Shown: positions 1 through 10,665, counted from the first letter of the stretch. The stretch: 45,058 nt of DNA from Nocardioides sp. (GCA_025965125.1 JAOPXM010000200.1:1-45058), one strand, 5' to 3'. The notes: generated by a model from the sequence alone, not told the origin. Made by a program: numbers and translations.

Positions 1-769
1 GCTTCGGTTGCAGCTTCTCCGGGATCCTCGTGGCGAGCTTGCGCAGCGCCATCGGACCCGTCTGGAGACGCTCCACCACCGGGTCCCTCGGGCTGGCGAT
101 CGTGACCCAGATCAGGCCGTCGCTGCCCCGCGCGATGTTGTCGGGGTAACCCGGCAGGTCCTGCGCCAGGAAGTCGCGGGTGCCGGCCCTCTCCCCCGTG
201 ATCCAGTGCCGTACGACGGTGCGCGCCCCGGTCTCGGCGACGGCAACGTAGTCCTCCTGGACACTCAGCGCGACGCCGTTGGCGAACGCGAGCCCGTCCA
301 GCACCACCTCGACGGCTCCGTCGGAGCCCAGCCGCGCCAGCCGGCCGGTCCTGGTGTTCTGAACGAAGTCGTTCTTCCACTGGTCGATGCCGAAGTGCCG
401 CGAGGAGTCGGAGAACCAGACGGTGCCGTCGGAGCCGATCGCCGCGTTGTTGCAGAAGACCATCTTCGCCCCGTCGAGTGCGTCGGTGACCTGCTCGACG
501 GCGCCGCTGGCGGTGTCGACTCGCAGGACCCCGCGTCGTGCGTCGCAGACGAGCAGGCGGCCATCGAGGTCGATCTCGATCCCCAGCGGGCGGCCCTCGG
601 TGTGCGCGACCCGCTCGATGTGCTCGCCGTCGTGGCTGATCCGGAAGATGCTGCCGTCCCCGGTTCCGGTGAACACGGCACCCTCGTCGCGTCCGTGGGT
701 GCCGACGACGACGTCCTCGGCTCCTTCGGCGGGGACGGGGATCACGGTGAACTTGGCAGAGGTCGTCAT
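1..769 (-). CDS. Strictosidine synthase-like beta-propeller protein (3' end cut by window edge)
   Basis: About 256 residues are visible and the C-terminus lies outside the window. The protein has the repeating beta-propeller pattern of the strictosidine synthase / SMP-30 superfamily: DGTVWFSDSS near residues 114-123, a TGRLARL strand near 141-147, and the family signature LPGYPDNI near 205-212, followed by DGLIWVTI. Bacterial members are usually lactonase-like hydrolases of unknown substrate and rarely true strictosidine synthases. The start ATG (769-767) overlaps the TGA of the upstream Nudix gene (768-766) in an ATGA, so the two are translationally coupled. No signal peptide is visible at the N-terminus (MTTSAKFTVIPVP), so a cytoplasmic location is likely. 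The family call is firm; the substrate is unknown. Confidence 0.85.
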   Translation of the reverse strand, partial: MTTSAKFTVIPVPAEGAEDVVVGTHGRDEGAVFTGTGDGSIFRISHDGEHIERVAHTEGRPLGIEIDLDGRLLVCDARRGVLRVDTASGAVEQVTDALDGAKMVFCNNAAIGSDGTVWFSDSSRHFGIDQWKNDFVQNTRTGRLARLGSDGAVEVVLDGLAFANGVALSVQEDYVAVAETGARTVVRHWITGERAGTRDFLAQDLPGYPDNIARGSDGLIWVTIASPRDPVVERLQTGPMALRKLATRIPEKLQPK

Positions 770-1188
770 GGGCACATGCTCCTGTAGAGGTCGGAATCAA
801 GGAATCTGGGAACGATCAGGGCGGCGGAGGCCGTGAGGTCGAGCTCGTTGCGGGCACGGGACGGGTCGACGAACACGATCTGTCGGCCCTCGTGGCAGTC
901 GATGTCGCCGTCGGTGAGATCCATCCGGATGACGAACAGCTCCACGGGATCGTCGCTGTCCCTGTGACGGACCACGAAGACCCCGGCTCGGGCCAGGCCC
1001 GCGTCCAGGTGGAGCCCGGTCTCTTCCTCGAGCTCGCGGTACGCCGCGCTCTCCACGTCCTCGTCGTCCTCGACGTGGCCACCGACGAAGCCCCACTTCT
1101 CGGGGTCGATGACGGGGTGCTCGTCGCGCTCCTGCAGCAGGATCCAGCCGCGGGCGTCGACAACGATGATGCTGGCGAACCGTTGCAC
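766..1188 (-). CDS. Nudix hydrolase
   Basis: A 140-residue protein with a complete Nudix box at about residues 37-59 (G-x5-E-x7-RELEEETG), which binds the catalytic Mg2+. Such enzymes hydrolyse nucleoside diphosphates linked to another group; the substrate cannot be read from sequence. I chose the GTG at 1188 because TACGGT lies exactly six bases upstream, the leaderless start pattern seen throughout this window, and the Nudix fold begins at once (QRFASIIVV). The in-frame ATG at 1218 has a GGAG upstream but would run into the divergent GH18 gene. The stop overlaps the next gene's start (ATGA). The domain is certain; the start is probable. Confidence 0.9.
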   Translation of the reverse strand: MQRFASIIVVDARGWILLQERDEHPVIDPEKWGFVGGHVEDDEDVESAAYRELEEETGLHLDAGLARAGVFVVRHRDSDDPVELFVIRMDLTDGDIDCHEGRQIVFVDPSRARNELDLTASAALIVPRFLDSDLYRSMCP

Positions 1189-1194
1189 CGGGCC

Positions 1195-1210
1195 ACCGTA
1201 GTGGCATCGT
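1195..1210. promoter_or_regulatory. Back-to-back leaderless -10 elements (Nudix / GH18)
   Basis: On the minus strand TACGGT (1200-1195) is followed by six bases and the GTG at 1188. On the plus strand CATCGT (1205-1210) is followed by six bases and the ATG at 1217. Only four bases separate the two hexamers, so both cannot be bound by polymerase at once. Seen in sequence; promoter function is inferred. Confidence 0.5.
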
Positions 1211-1216
1211 GTGCGC

Positions 1217-2242
1217 ATGCTCTCCGCCTCTTGCGTGCGAGTCGGCGCGGTCGCCGTCGTCGTGGTCCTCGGGTGCACGACGCTCGGGGCCGGGCCGGCG
1301 AGCTCCCGACCCAGCGACGTACGAGGTCCGTCGACGCTCGCCGTCACGGGCTTCATCCTTGACGGCGCCCCGGACTCGCTCGTGCACCAGAACGCTGGTG
1401 CCCTGGCGAACCTCGGTGTGGACGGGGTCCAGGTGACGTCCGACGGGCGGAACGTGAGCGCGCCGTCCGTGGGCGCGAAGCGGCTCGTGGCGACCGCCCA
1501 CACGGACGGGTTGACCGCAGAGCTGCTGGTGAGCAACTTCAGCTCGAAGACCTACGACTTCGACCCCGAGATCGGCGCGAGGCTGCTCAGGAACCCGGCG
1601 CACGTGAAGCGAGTTGCCGGCGAGCTCGCCGGCTTCGTCGCCGCCCAGGACTGGGACGGCATCGCCATCGACCTGGAGTCGTTGCGTCGGGGTGACGCCG
1701 ACGGCCTGTTGCTGCTCATCGACGAGCTCCAGTCGCGGATGGACCCAGCGAAGACCGTGAGCGTCGACATGATGGCCTCGTCGTCGCTTCCCGAGTACCG
1801 CGCCCGCGGCTACAAGCTCGGCGCGATCGGCCAGGCGGTCGACGTGCTCGCGATCATGACCTACGACTTCCACGGTCCCACCTGGTCCGGACCGGGTCCC
1901 GTCGGCCCGCTCCCCTGGCAACGCGACGTGCTCGACGTCCTGCTCACCAAGGTGGCGAGCGACAAGATCGACCTCGGCGTGGCCGGCTACGGCTACACCT
2001 GGCCGAAGCACGGGACCGGCCACTCGGTGTCGGTCAAGAAGGCGCGCGCCCTCGTGGCCGCGGACGGCGCCCATGCCGTGTGGAAGGCCCAGGCAGGCGA
2101 GTGGAAGGCCACGCTGTCCAATGGCACGGTCATGTGGTGGTCAGACGGGAAGTCCTACGACCGTCGCGCCACCCTCGCCGCCGAGTACGGCGTGCACGGC
2201 CTCGCCCTCTGGCGCCTCGGTTCCACCGACACCCTCCGCTGA
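1217..2242 (+). CDS. Secreted or lipid-anchored glycoside hydrolase family 18-like protein
   Basis: A 341-residue protein. The N-terminus is a signal sequence (basic start, then AVAVVVVLG) ending in a possible lipobox VLGC with Cys20. The body is a GH18 TIM barrel: the catalytic motif DGIAIDLE at about 147-154 matches DxxDxDxE with Glu154 as acid/base, the strand VDVLAIMTYDFHG follows near 208-220, and a WRLGS-type last strand lies at the C-terminus. Bacterial relatives include chitinases and YaaH-like wall hydrolases, so the substrate is probably a beta-1,4 GlcNAc polymer or peptidoglycan. ATG 1217 is preferred over GTG 1211 because it sits six bases after CATCGT. Divergent from the Nudix gene. 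Confidence 0.85.
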   Translation: MLSASCVRVGAVAVVVVLGCTTLGAGPASSRPSDVRGPSTLAVTGFILDGAPDSLVHQNAGALANLGVDGVQVTSDGRNVSAPSVGAKRLVATAHTDGLTAELLVSNFSSKTYDFDPEIGARLLRNPAHVKRVAGELAGFVAAQDWDGIAIDLESLRRGDADGLLLLIDELQSRMDPAKTVSVDMMASSSLPEYRARGYKLGAIGQAVDVLAIMTYDFHGPTWSGPGPVGPLPWQRDVLDVLLTKVASDKIDLGVAGYGYTWPKHGTGHSVSVKKARALVAADGAHAVWKAQAGEWKATLSNGTVMWWSDGKSYDRRATLAAEYGVHGLALWRLGSTDTLR

Positions 2243-2413
2243 CGGCCGCGCGCCGGTCCCTGTGCTTGGCGACGACCGAAGACCGGCTCACCGGTGGCGT
2301 CGCTGAACCGTCCGTGGTCACGGCCAGAAGAATTCTCGGATTTGTTGCGAATGCCCTGTGGAACAAGGGGATCGCGGCCTCTGACTGTCGGTGCTCGGTG
2401 CTGGAATTGACCC

Positions 2414-3733
2414 ATGATCGAGACCGACAGGAACGGCACCGCACACGAGGTCGACGACCTCGACGGGAACGCCCTGCTGGTCCAAGCCCAGGACGCGGTC
2501 GTTGCCCAACGCATCGCCGAACGCCGGGTCCTCAACTACGCCGCCCGCTGGTGTGTGCTGCATCCCGCCAAGGCCGACACCGAGGCTGCGAGGTGGTCCG
2601 AGCTCGGTGAGCGCGATGTCCTCGGCTACGACGAGACCATTGGTGGCGACGGCACCCCCCTGGTCGCCGCATTCACCGCCGAACCGTTGGCCGCAGCCCT
2701 GGGGGTCTCGACCCGCACCGGCCTTGAGCTGATGGCCGATGCCCTCAACCTCCTGCACCGCCTGCCCTTGGCCTGGGGCGGTGTGCAGACCTTGGACATC
2801 GCGCCGTGGCGGGCCCGACGGCTCGCGAAGCTCACCGCGTCGCTGTCCCTGCAGGCAGCCAGGTACGTCGACGAACAGCTGGTCACCCGGATCGACTCCT
2901 GTGGCCCGGTCACCATCGACCGGGTCGTCACCGAAGCCAAAGCCCGCTACGACACCGACCAGGTCGCCGACGCCGAGGACCAAGCCACCAAGTCCTGGGG
3001 AGTCCGCCTCACCCACGGCCGGCCCGGGACCTGGGCCGGGACCTCCTGGCTCGAGATCACGGGCGACACCACCCACCTGACCCGGATGTACGACCTGATC
3101 GGGAGCACCGCCGAACACCTCAAAGCACGCGGCGACACCGACGACCTCGAGACCCGCAAAGCCCGCGCCGTCGGCGTGATCGCCGACCAAGCCGCCGACC
3201 GGGCCGCCGGGCAAGGCGGTGTCCAGCGCGGCAACACCAAGCTGTACCTCCACATTCACGCGGACGATCTCGACCACCAGACCCGGGACGGGGTCAAGGT
3301 GGGTTCCGTCGAGAAGCTCGGACCCGCCACCCTGACCAAGATCCACGACTGGCTCACCGGATCCAACGTGACGATCCTGCCGGTCCTCGACTTTGCCCGC
3401 ACCGACGTCGTGGACCAGCACGACCCACCACGATGGATGGACGACCAGGTCAGGCTCCGCGACCCGCACTGCGTGTTCCCCTGGTGCGAACGCCACTCCC
3501 GGTCCTGCGACCTCGACCACATCAACCGATACGACCCCGGCACCGCAGACGACCCCGGCCCACCGGGCCAGACCCGACCTGAGAACCTCGCACCCCTGTG
3601 CCGACGACACCACCGCTGCAAAACCCGCGGACGCTGGCGATACCTTCGCAACCCCGACGGCACCTACACCTGGACCTCACCCCACGGCCGCACCTACCAG
3701 GTCACCCCGACCGGCACCCACCCCTGGGGCTGA
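2414..3733 (+). CDS. DUF222 / HNH endonuclease family protein (13E12 type)
   Basis: A 439-residue protein. Residues ~30-300 match the DUF222 region common in Actinobacteria, and the C-terminus carries an HNH nuclease: CVFPWCERHSRSCDLDH, then LAPLCRRHHRCKT, giving two Cys pairs for structural zinc and the catalytic His. The last ~40 residues include the common W-tx-P-G-TYTWTSPHGRTY tail. The family corresponds to the M. tuberculosis REP13E12 proteins and is usually present in many copies per genome; its biological role is not established. It has no partner gene here: GH18 lies upstream after a 171-bp gap and a convergent hypothetical gene lies downstream. No clear Shine-Dalgarno or TANNNT motif precedes the ATG. 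Confidence 0.88.
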   Translation: MIETDRNGTAHEVDDLDGNALLVQAQDAVVAQRIAERRVLNYAARWCVLHPAKADTEAARWSELGERDVLGYDETIGGDGTPLVAAFTAEPLAAALGVSTRTGLELMADALNLLHRLPLAWGGVQTLDIAPWRARRLAKLTASLSLQAARYVDEQLVTRIDSCGPVTIDRVVTEAKARYDTDQVADAEDQATKSWGVRLTHGRPGTWAGTSWLEITGDTTHLTRMYDLIGSTAEHLKARGDTDDLETRKARAVGVIADQAADRAAGQGGVQRGNTKLYLHIHADDLDHQTRDGVKVGSVEKLGPATLTKIHDWLTGSNVTILPVLDFARTDVVDQHDPPRWMDDQVRLRDPHCVFPWCERHSRSCDLDHINRYDPGTADDPGPPGQTRPENLAPLCRRHHRCKTRGRWRYLRNPDGTYTWTSPHGRTYQVTPTGTHPWG

Positions 3734-3773
3734 GGGCTGTTCAGGGCAGCGTCATGACAAGGACGTGGCCAAC

Positions 3774-4145
3774 TCACAGGCGAGCGACGAACCTCCGCCC
3801 ACGAAGCGCCTCCTCGACCAGCCCGACCGCACGGCGTACGCCGGACAGGCGGGCATCCTCGGCGAGCCACGTCTCGACCGCGGCGTCGACGACGTCGAGG
3901 GCGGCCACGTCACGCAGCTCCGCACGCGCCTCGCTCAGTCCGCGCTTGCAGGCCGCCTGGCTCGCCTCGACGTGCAGCACCGCGAAGCGGGCGAGGACGA
4001 CGACGTGTCGTCGAAGAGCGGGATAGGAGCGGTACTCCGGCGGCGTGATGTCGAGCATCCAGTTCTCGGCGGTCCGCTCCCAGTCGGGGGCATCGGGTGG
4101 CCGGACCTGGCGGGGCCAGCCGGGCGGAGCGACGTGGTTCGGCAT
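3774..4145 (-). CDS. Conserved hypothetical protein, 123 aa
   Basis: A soluble protein I do not recognise by function. The N-terminus is proline-rich (PPGWPRQVRPPDAPDWE), followed by a mostly helical body (ALRRHVVVLARFAVLHVEA) with many Arg and Ala and no membrane segment or signal peptide. Similar short proteins beginning PPGWP..V.PP are, from memory, widespread in Actinobacteria. ATG 4145 is chosen because TACGCT lies exactly six bases upstream; an upstream extension in the same frame would be Arg-rich and without domain character. It is convergent with the HNH gene (40-bp gap) and lies on the same strand just downstream of yjbQ. Confidence 0.75.
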   Translation of the reverse strand: MPNHVAPPGWPRQVRPPDAPDWERTAENWMLDITPPEYRSYPALRRHVVVLARFAVLHVEASQAACKRGLSEARAELRDVAALDVVDAAVETWLAEDARLSGVRRAVGLVEEALRGRRFVARL

Positions 4146-4151
4146 GGTTCG

Positions 4152-4157
4152 AGCGTA
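4152..4157 (-). promoter_or_regulatory. Leaderless -10 element TACGCT
   Basis: TACGCT followed by CGAACC and the ATG at 4145. It fits TANNNT-N6-start. Confidence 0.5.
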
Positions 4158-4195
4158 CGCCAGAATCGAACACCTGTTCGACCCGGTCCTCCTCC

Positions 4196-4600
4196 TCAGC
4201 CGACCAGGAACGACAGGCGCACCTCGCGCTCGGGGTTGTCGACGTTGAGGTCGACCAGGCACACGCTCTGCCAGGTGCCGAGGGCAAGCCGGCCGTCGAG
4301 CACGGGCACCGAGGCGTACGGCGCGAGGAACGCCGGCATCACGTGGGAGCGGCCGTGGCCGGCGCTGCCGTGCCGGTGCCGCCAGCGGTCGTCGGCCGGG
4401 AGCAGGTCGCCGAGCGCGTTCAGGAGGTCGTCGTCGCTTCCCGCACCCGTCTCGAGGATCGCGATGCCGGCGGTGGCGTGCGGCACGAACACGTGGAGCA
4501 GCCCGTCACCTCGGCCCGCCACGAAGTCAGCGCAGTCTCGAGTTAGGTCGAGGACCCGCTCGTCGGCACCGGTGCGATAACGCTTCGTCTCAGACTCCAT
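4196..4600 (-). CDS. YjbQ family protein (UPF0047)
   Basis: A 134-residue single-domain protein of normal family length. It shows the family signatures VPHATAGIAILE (about 40-51) and GHGRSHVMPAFL (about 82-93), and the Gly-Thr-Trp-Gln strand near the C-terminus (LALGTWQSVCLVDLN). E. coli YjbQ has a weak thiamine phosphate synthase activity in vitro and the fold is that of UPF0047; the physiological function in Actinobacteria is open. No thiamine biosynthesis gene lies next to it, though an MTH1187-type putative thiamine-binding protein lies 1.8 kb away. The start ATG is 36 bp from the divergent GNAT gene. Confidence 0.9.
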   Translation of the reverse strand: MESETKRYRTGADERVLDLTRDCADFVAGRGDGLLHVFVPHATAGIAILETGAGSDDDLLNALGDLLPADDRWRHRHGSAGHGRSHVMPAFLAPYASVPVLDGRLALGTWQSVCLVDLNVDNPEREVRLSFLVG

Positions 4601-4606
4601 GATGCG

Positions 4607-4630
4607 AGCGTGCCATCCGACCGATAGCGT
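4607..4630. promoter_or_regulatory. Overlapping divergent leaderless promoters (yjbQ / GNAT)
   Basis: On the minus strand CACGCT (4612-4607) stands six bases before the YjbQ ATG. On the plus strand TAGCGT (4625-4630) stands six bases before the GNAT ATG. The whole intergenic region is 36 bp, so the -35 region of each promoter overlaps the -10 of the other. The plus-strand element fits TANNNT exactly; the minus one is relaxed. Confidence 0.5.
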
Positions 4631-4636
4631 CCCCGC

Positions 4637-5431
4637 ATGGAGGTCCTGTCCCGCGCGTGGCGCAGCGATCTCGGCCTGTTGGAGCTCTCGGGCAGCACCG
4701 TCGAGCACCTTCCCACGCACGTCGTCGTCCGCACACTCGCGAACCCCAACTTCTACTGGGGCAACTTCCTGCTGCTGCGCCGGGCGCCGCTGCGACGCGA
4801 CGTACCCCGTTGGCTCGACGTGTTCGCCGAGGCGTTCCCGGACGCGAGGCACGTCAGCATCGGCGTCGACGCTCCGGCTGGAAAGCCGGCCGATCTGCAG
4901 GCACTGGCCGACGTGGGATTCGAGATCGAGGCGTCGACGGTGATGACGGCGGAGGATGTCCTCCCGCCGGCTCGCCCGACCCTCGGTGTGACGATCCGAC
5001 TCCTCGAGTCCGAGGACGACTGGGAGCAGCGCGTGACGCTGTCTCTTGCCTGTTACGGCGACAACCTCGGCCACGGCGGCGAGGAGTTCACCCGGCGGCG
5101 CGCGGCTGCCGAGAGACGACTGGTGGACAGCGGTGCGGGCGCCTGGCTCGGTGCGTTCGAGTCCGGGGCGATGCTCTCCGGACTTGGCATCTTCAGAGCC
5201 GGTGACCAGCTGGCTCGCTACCAGGACGTCGAGACACACCCGGAGGCGCGGGGCCGCGGACTGGCAGGGACCCTCGTCCACATGGCCGGCGAGCACGCCC
5301 TCGACTGCTTCGGCGCCCGGACCCTGGTGATCGTCGCGGACCCGGACTACCAGGCGATCCGGATCTACCGCGAGCTCGGTTTCCAGGACAGCGAGACGCA
5401 GCTTCAGGCGCTGCGCTCCCCCGGCTCCTGA
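4637..5431 (+). CDS. GNAT family N-acetyltransferase
   Basis: A 264-residue protein. The acetyl-CoA binding motif A is clear near residues 195-225: VETHPEARGRGLAGTLV, matching the (Q/R)-x-x-G-x-(G/A) loop as ARGRGLAG. It is followed by LVIVADPDYQAIRIYRELGF, the usual C-terminal strand-helix of the fold. The N-terminal ~130 residues look like a second, degenerate GNAT half, so it may be a tandem-GNAT protein with one active site. The acceptor substrate is unknown. It begins leaderlessly (TAGCGT-N6-ATG) and ends one base before the convergent DUF3105 gene. Confidence 0.85.
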   Translation: MEVLSRAWRSDLGLLELSGSTVEHLPTHVVVRTLANPNFYWGNFLLLRRAPLRRDVPRWLDVFAEAFPDARHVSIGVDAPAGKPADLQALADVGFEIEASTVMTAEDVLPPARPTLGVTIRLLESEDDWEQRVTLSLACYGDNLGHGGEEFTRRRAAAERRLVDSGAGAWLGAFESGAMLSGLGIFRAGDQLARYQDVETHPEARGRGLAGTLVHMAGEHALDCFGARTLVIVADPDYQAIRIYRELGFQDSETQLQALRSPGS

Positions 5432-5432
5432 G

Positions 5433-6083
5433 TCAGACGTTCGCGCCGCTACCGCTGCTGGCGCCGCCCCCGCCGCCGGGATCCTGCGTGCCCCCGGCGC
5501 ACGACGCGAACGGCTCCGGGGCGGTGTGCCCGTCGCCGTACGCCGCCAGGAAGAGCCCCAGCCGGGGGTCATCGGCACCGTCGAGCTCGAGCTGGCGTCC
5601 CCACACCGTGACGACCACGGGCGACGGGAGCCCGTCGTACGGCGACACGATCGAGTTGTGGCCGAGCTTCGCCGCCATCGCCGTGACGTCGTCCTCGTCG
5701 ACCGCTGCGCCGTAGGTCAACCAGATGCCGCCGTGTTCGAGGTCGTGCACCGCGTTCTCGTCACGGACCGGCTCCGTGTAGGTCCCGCAGTCGAGCCAGA
5801 CCGGGTCGTGCGGCCCGCCGACCGGCGGGACCTGCGGGTAGTCCACGTCCTCGATGGTGTGCGCGTTGCCGAGGTCGCCGTAGACCTTGACGGCGTCCAG
5901 GTTGGCCGGCCCGGCAGGCTCCGGATCGGACCGCAGGGCGATCGGGACGCCGATTGCCAGGGCGATCACGAGCACCGCCGCAATCCCGGCTATCACCAGC
6001 GGCGCCGGGTTGCGCTCGTCCTGCGCCGGGGGTCCCGGCGGCGGGCTGCCCGGCGGCGGACCCGGCGGGAGGAGCGTCGACAT
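5433..6083 (-). CDS. DUF3105 membrane-anchored protein
   Basis: A 216-residue protein. The N-terminal ~25 residues are Pro/Gly-rich (PPGPPPGSPPPGPP), followed by one membrane helix at about 28-48 and an extracytoplasmic DUF3105 domain. The domain has the conserved DYPQVPPVGGPHDP stretch and AVHDLEHGGIWLTY, whose His/Glu-His residues are candidate metal ligands. The tail is glycine-rich and low complexity. Its function is unknown. The start ATG shares a base with the upstream gene's stop (TGATG), so it is coupled to the MTH1187 gene. The GNAT gene converges on its 3' end with a one-base gap. Confidence 0.85.
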   Translation of the reverse strand: MSTLLPPGPPPGSPPPGPPAQDERNPAPLVIAGIAAVLVIALAIGVPIALRSDPEPAGPANLDAVKVYGDLGNAHTIEDVDYPQVPPVGGPHDPVWLDCGTYTEPVRDENAVHDLEHGGIWLTYGAAVDEDDVTAMAAKLGHNSIVSPYDGLPSPVVVTVWGRQLELDGADDPRLGLFLAAYGDGHTAPEPFASCAGGTQDPGGGGGASSGSGANV

Positions 6084-6382
6084 CAGCTCTCCAGGAGGCG
6101 CTCGACGCGTTCGACCTTGGCCGTGAGCTGACCGTCGAAACCCGGACGGATGTCGGCCTTGAGCACCAACCCGACCCGTGGCGAGACCTCGGCCACGACG
6201 TCGACGGCGCGCTTGACCACGGCCATCACCTCGTCCCACTCCCCCTCGATGTTGGTGAACATCGCATTGGTCTCATGGGGCAGGCCGGACTCCCTGACGA
6301 CGCGCACGGCAGCAGCCACCGCCTCGGAGACGCCGCCCGTCTCGTCGCCGGTGCTGGGACTGATGCTGAACGCCACGATCAT
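6083..6382 (-). CDS. MTH1187 family thiamine-binding protein (UPF0045/DUF77)
   Basis: A 99-residue single-domain protein of the usual family length, with the typical beta-alpha-beta start (MIVAFSISP, then GVSEAVAAAVRVVRESGL), the central NAMFTNIEGEWDEVMAVVKRA, and the terminal VGLVLKADIRPG strand. Relatives in other bacteria bind thiamine or a related pyrimidine. The start ATG is preceded by TACGGT and six bases, so it can have its own leaderless promoter inside the operon. Its stop overlaps the DUF3105 start (TGATG). Family assignment is firm; ligand is inferred from the family. Confidence 0.88.
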   Translation of the reverse strand: MIVAFSISPSTGDETGGVSEAVAAAVRVVRESGLPHETNAMFTNIEGEWDEVMAVVKRAVDVVAEVSPRVGLVLKADIRPGFDGQLTAKVERVERLLES

Positions 6383-6388
6383 GGTCGA

Positions 6389-6394
6389 ACCGTA
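6389..6394 (-). promoter_or_regulatory. Leaderless -10 element TACGGT
   Basis: TACGGT followed by TCGACC and the ATG at 6382 in the 43-bp gap behind the lipoprotein gene. It suggests the MTH1187-DUF3105 pair can be transcribed on its own. Confidence 0.5.
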
Positions 6395-6425
6395 TCCAGC
6401 GGTTCCTACCTGACGACGCGCGGGT

Positions 6426-7112
6426 TCAGCCGTTGTTGAAGATGAGGTACTCACCCCGGCGCAGGAAGAAACCGCCACCGAACGAGGTGCTGATGCACGT
6501 CACGCCGATCTCCTCCGAGACGCAGATGACCGCGGCGTTGCCGACCACGGTGCCGTAGCCGATGGTGGGCGCGACCCCGGGGCCGCGGATCGTGTCGGTG
6601 TTGCAGACCGCCCGGGCCCGCCCGTGGCGGATCTCGAGCCGACCCACGAACGGCGTCGGCGCACCACGGCACACGGCTGGGTCACGGATCGCTCCCGCTC
6701 CGATCTCGCAGCTCGGCGGGCTCGGGCCGCCACCGAGGACGCAGTAGATGTTGCCCGATGGCGTGATCCACCGGTTCTTCTGCTCGAAGGAGGCGTGCTC
6801 CGCCTCGGCGGCCGAGATGTGCTCGAGAGCCTGGAGATAGGTCCGCGGCGGCCGCGACACGTTGGCCGAGGGGTCGGGCGTGGGTGCCGACGACCCCGGG
6901 AAGGCGACCGTCGGCAGCTGGATCGACGGCAGGTCGGTCGGCAACGTCGCGACTCCGTCCGAGGGGATCGACGTCGTCGTCGACGAGGCCGACTGCGTGA
7001 CGGTCACGGTCGCGGGCACCTGGGGATCGGCGCTGTTGTCACCGCCCCCGCAGGCCGCCACCACGAGGGGCAGGCCCAGCACGACCACCGCTGTCACCGT
7101 GCGCCGGATCAT
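6426..7112 (-). CDS. Putative lipoprotein
   Basis: A 228-residue protein with a clear lipoprotein signal: MIRR, hydrophobic core, then VVAAC with Cys21. A Ser/Thr/Pro-rich linker spans about 25-90. The C-terminal domain (about 110-228) contains NRWITPSGNIYCVL, resembling the TPSGNI-C pattern of actinobacterial secreted DUF6636-like proteins, and six cysteines likely to form disulfides outside the cell. Its function is unknown. The 5' 74 bp overlap the end of the PAP2 gene in another frame. The signal peptide requires the ATG at 7112, so the overlap looks real. CACGCT lies seven bases upstream as a possible relaxed leaderless -10. Confidence 0.82.
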   Translation of the reverse strand: MIRRTVTAVVVLGLPLVVAACGGGDNSADPQVPATVTVTQSASSTTTSIPSDGVATLPTDLPSIQLPTVAFPGSSAPTPDPSANVSRPPRTYLQALEHISAAEAEHASFEQKNRWITPSGNIYCVLGGGPSPPSCEIGAGAIRDPAVCRGAPTPFVGRLEIRHGRARAVCNTDTIRGPGVAPTIGYGTVVGNAAVICVSEEIGVTCISTSFGGGFFLRRGEYLIFNNG

Positions 7113-7761
7113 GGCCGACAGCGTGGCACAGGAGCAACCTGGCGAGCACGCTCATCCAGACCGCGGTGTAGACGACGCTGGTCAGCACGTCGGTGAGGTG
7201 GTGCGCCCCCTGGTAGAGCCGGGCGAGCAGCACGAACGCCGGCAGCGCCAGCAGCACCCAAACCCATCGGCGAGCGCTCCAGGCGCAGACCCATGCAAGC
7301 ACGACGATCCCGCCGTACGCCGCGGTCGCCGTCGCCACGTGGCCGGACGGATAGCTGGCGTCGGGCACCAGACCGGGATCGAGGATCCGGACCGGCGGAC
7401 GTCGCCGCGACTCGAGGTGGGTGGCGACGAAGTAGAAGCCGCCGATGCCCGCGGTGAGCAGCGCGAAGAAGATCGCCGGCAGGAACGACCGCTGCCACCA
7501 GGAGAAGCCCAGAGCGGCGACCAGCGCCACGCTCATCCCCACGACTGTCTCGCCCAGGAACGTGCCGACCTCGGCCGGGGTGTTCAGCGAACCCGTGCGC
7601 TGGCCGGCGAACCAGCGGGACACGTCGTTGTCCCAGGGGTCCACCGACGAGCGCAACGGGTGCGTGATGAGCCAGCCGACTACGAGGACCACCCCGAGAA
7701 CCGCCACCCAGGCCACGACGACGAGGGTCGCCGTGGCCGTACGGGAGCGTGGGGCGGACAC
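7039..7761 (-). CDS. PAP2 family membrane phosphatase
   Basis: A 240-residue integral membrane protein with about six hydrophobic segments. The three phosphatase motifs are present in order: a basic motif ending in RP around 115-122 (HLESRRRP), PSGH at 138-141, and R-x5-H-x3-D at 181-191 (RLYQGAHHLTD) supplying the nucleophilic His187 and Asp191. The family dephosphorylates lipid phosphates such as phosphatidate or undecaprenyl pyrophosphate; the substrate here is not known. The start is GTG, 10 bp after the aconitase stop, so it is probably co-transcribed. Its low-complexity C-terminal tail (about 25 residues) overlaps the lipoprotein start and is dispensable to the fold. Confidence 0.88.
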   Translation of the reverse strand: MSAPRSRTATATLVVVAWVAVLGVVLVVGWLITHPLRSSVDPWDNDVSRWFAGQRTGSLNTPAEVGTFLGETVVGMSVALVAALGFSWWQRSFLPAIFFALLTAGIGGFYFVATHLESRRRPPVRILDPGLVPDASYPSGHVATATAAYGGIVVLAWVCAWSARRWVWVLLALPAFVLLARLYQGAHHLTDVLTSVVYTAVWMSVLARLLLCHAVGHDPAHGDSGGRAGPAPRGGGLRGR

Positions 7762-7771
7762 GATTCGGCCT

Positions 7772-10573
<2,802 letters not shown>

Positions 10574-10665
10574 CAGTCATCTCCTCGTTGAGTGCTCGTC
10601 CGCCGTCTGCGGTGCCGTCTGCGCTGCTCCAGCCATCTTGCCGCCGCCCCGGTCGGCCGGGGTAG

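Noticed and set aside
1211..1213. GTG 1211 as start of the GH18 gene.
   Set aside because: ATG 1217 is six bases after CATCGT and gives an equally good signal peptide; the GTG cannot be excluded outright.
4196..6382. A thiamine gene cluster formed by yjbQ and the MTH1187 gene.
   Set aside because: They are separated by unrelated genes on both strands, no thi genes or TPP riboswitch are nearby, and the thiamine link of each family is itself uncertain.
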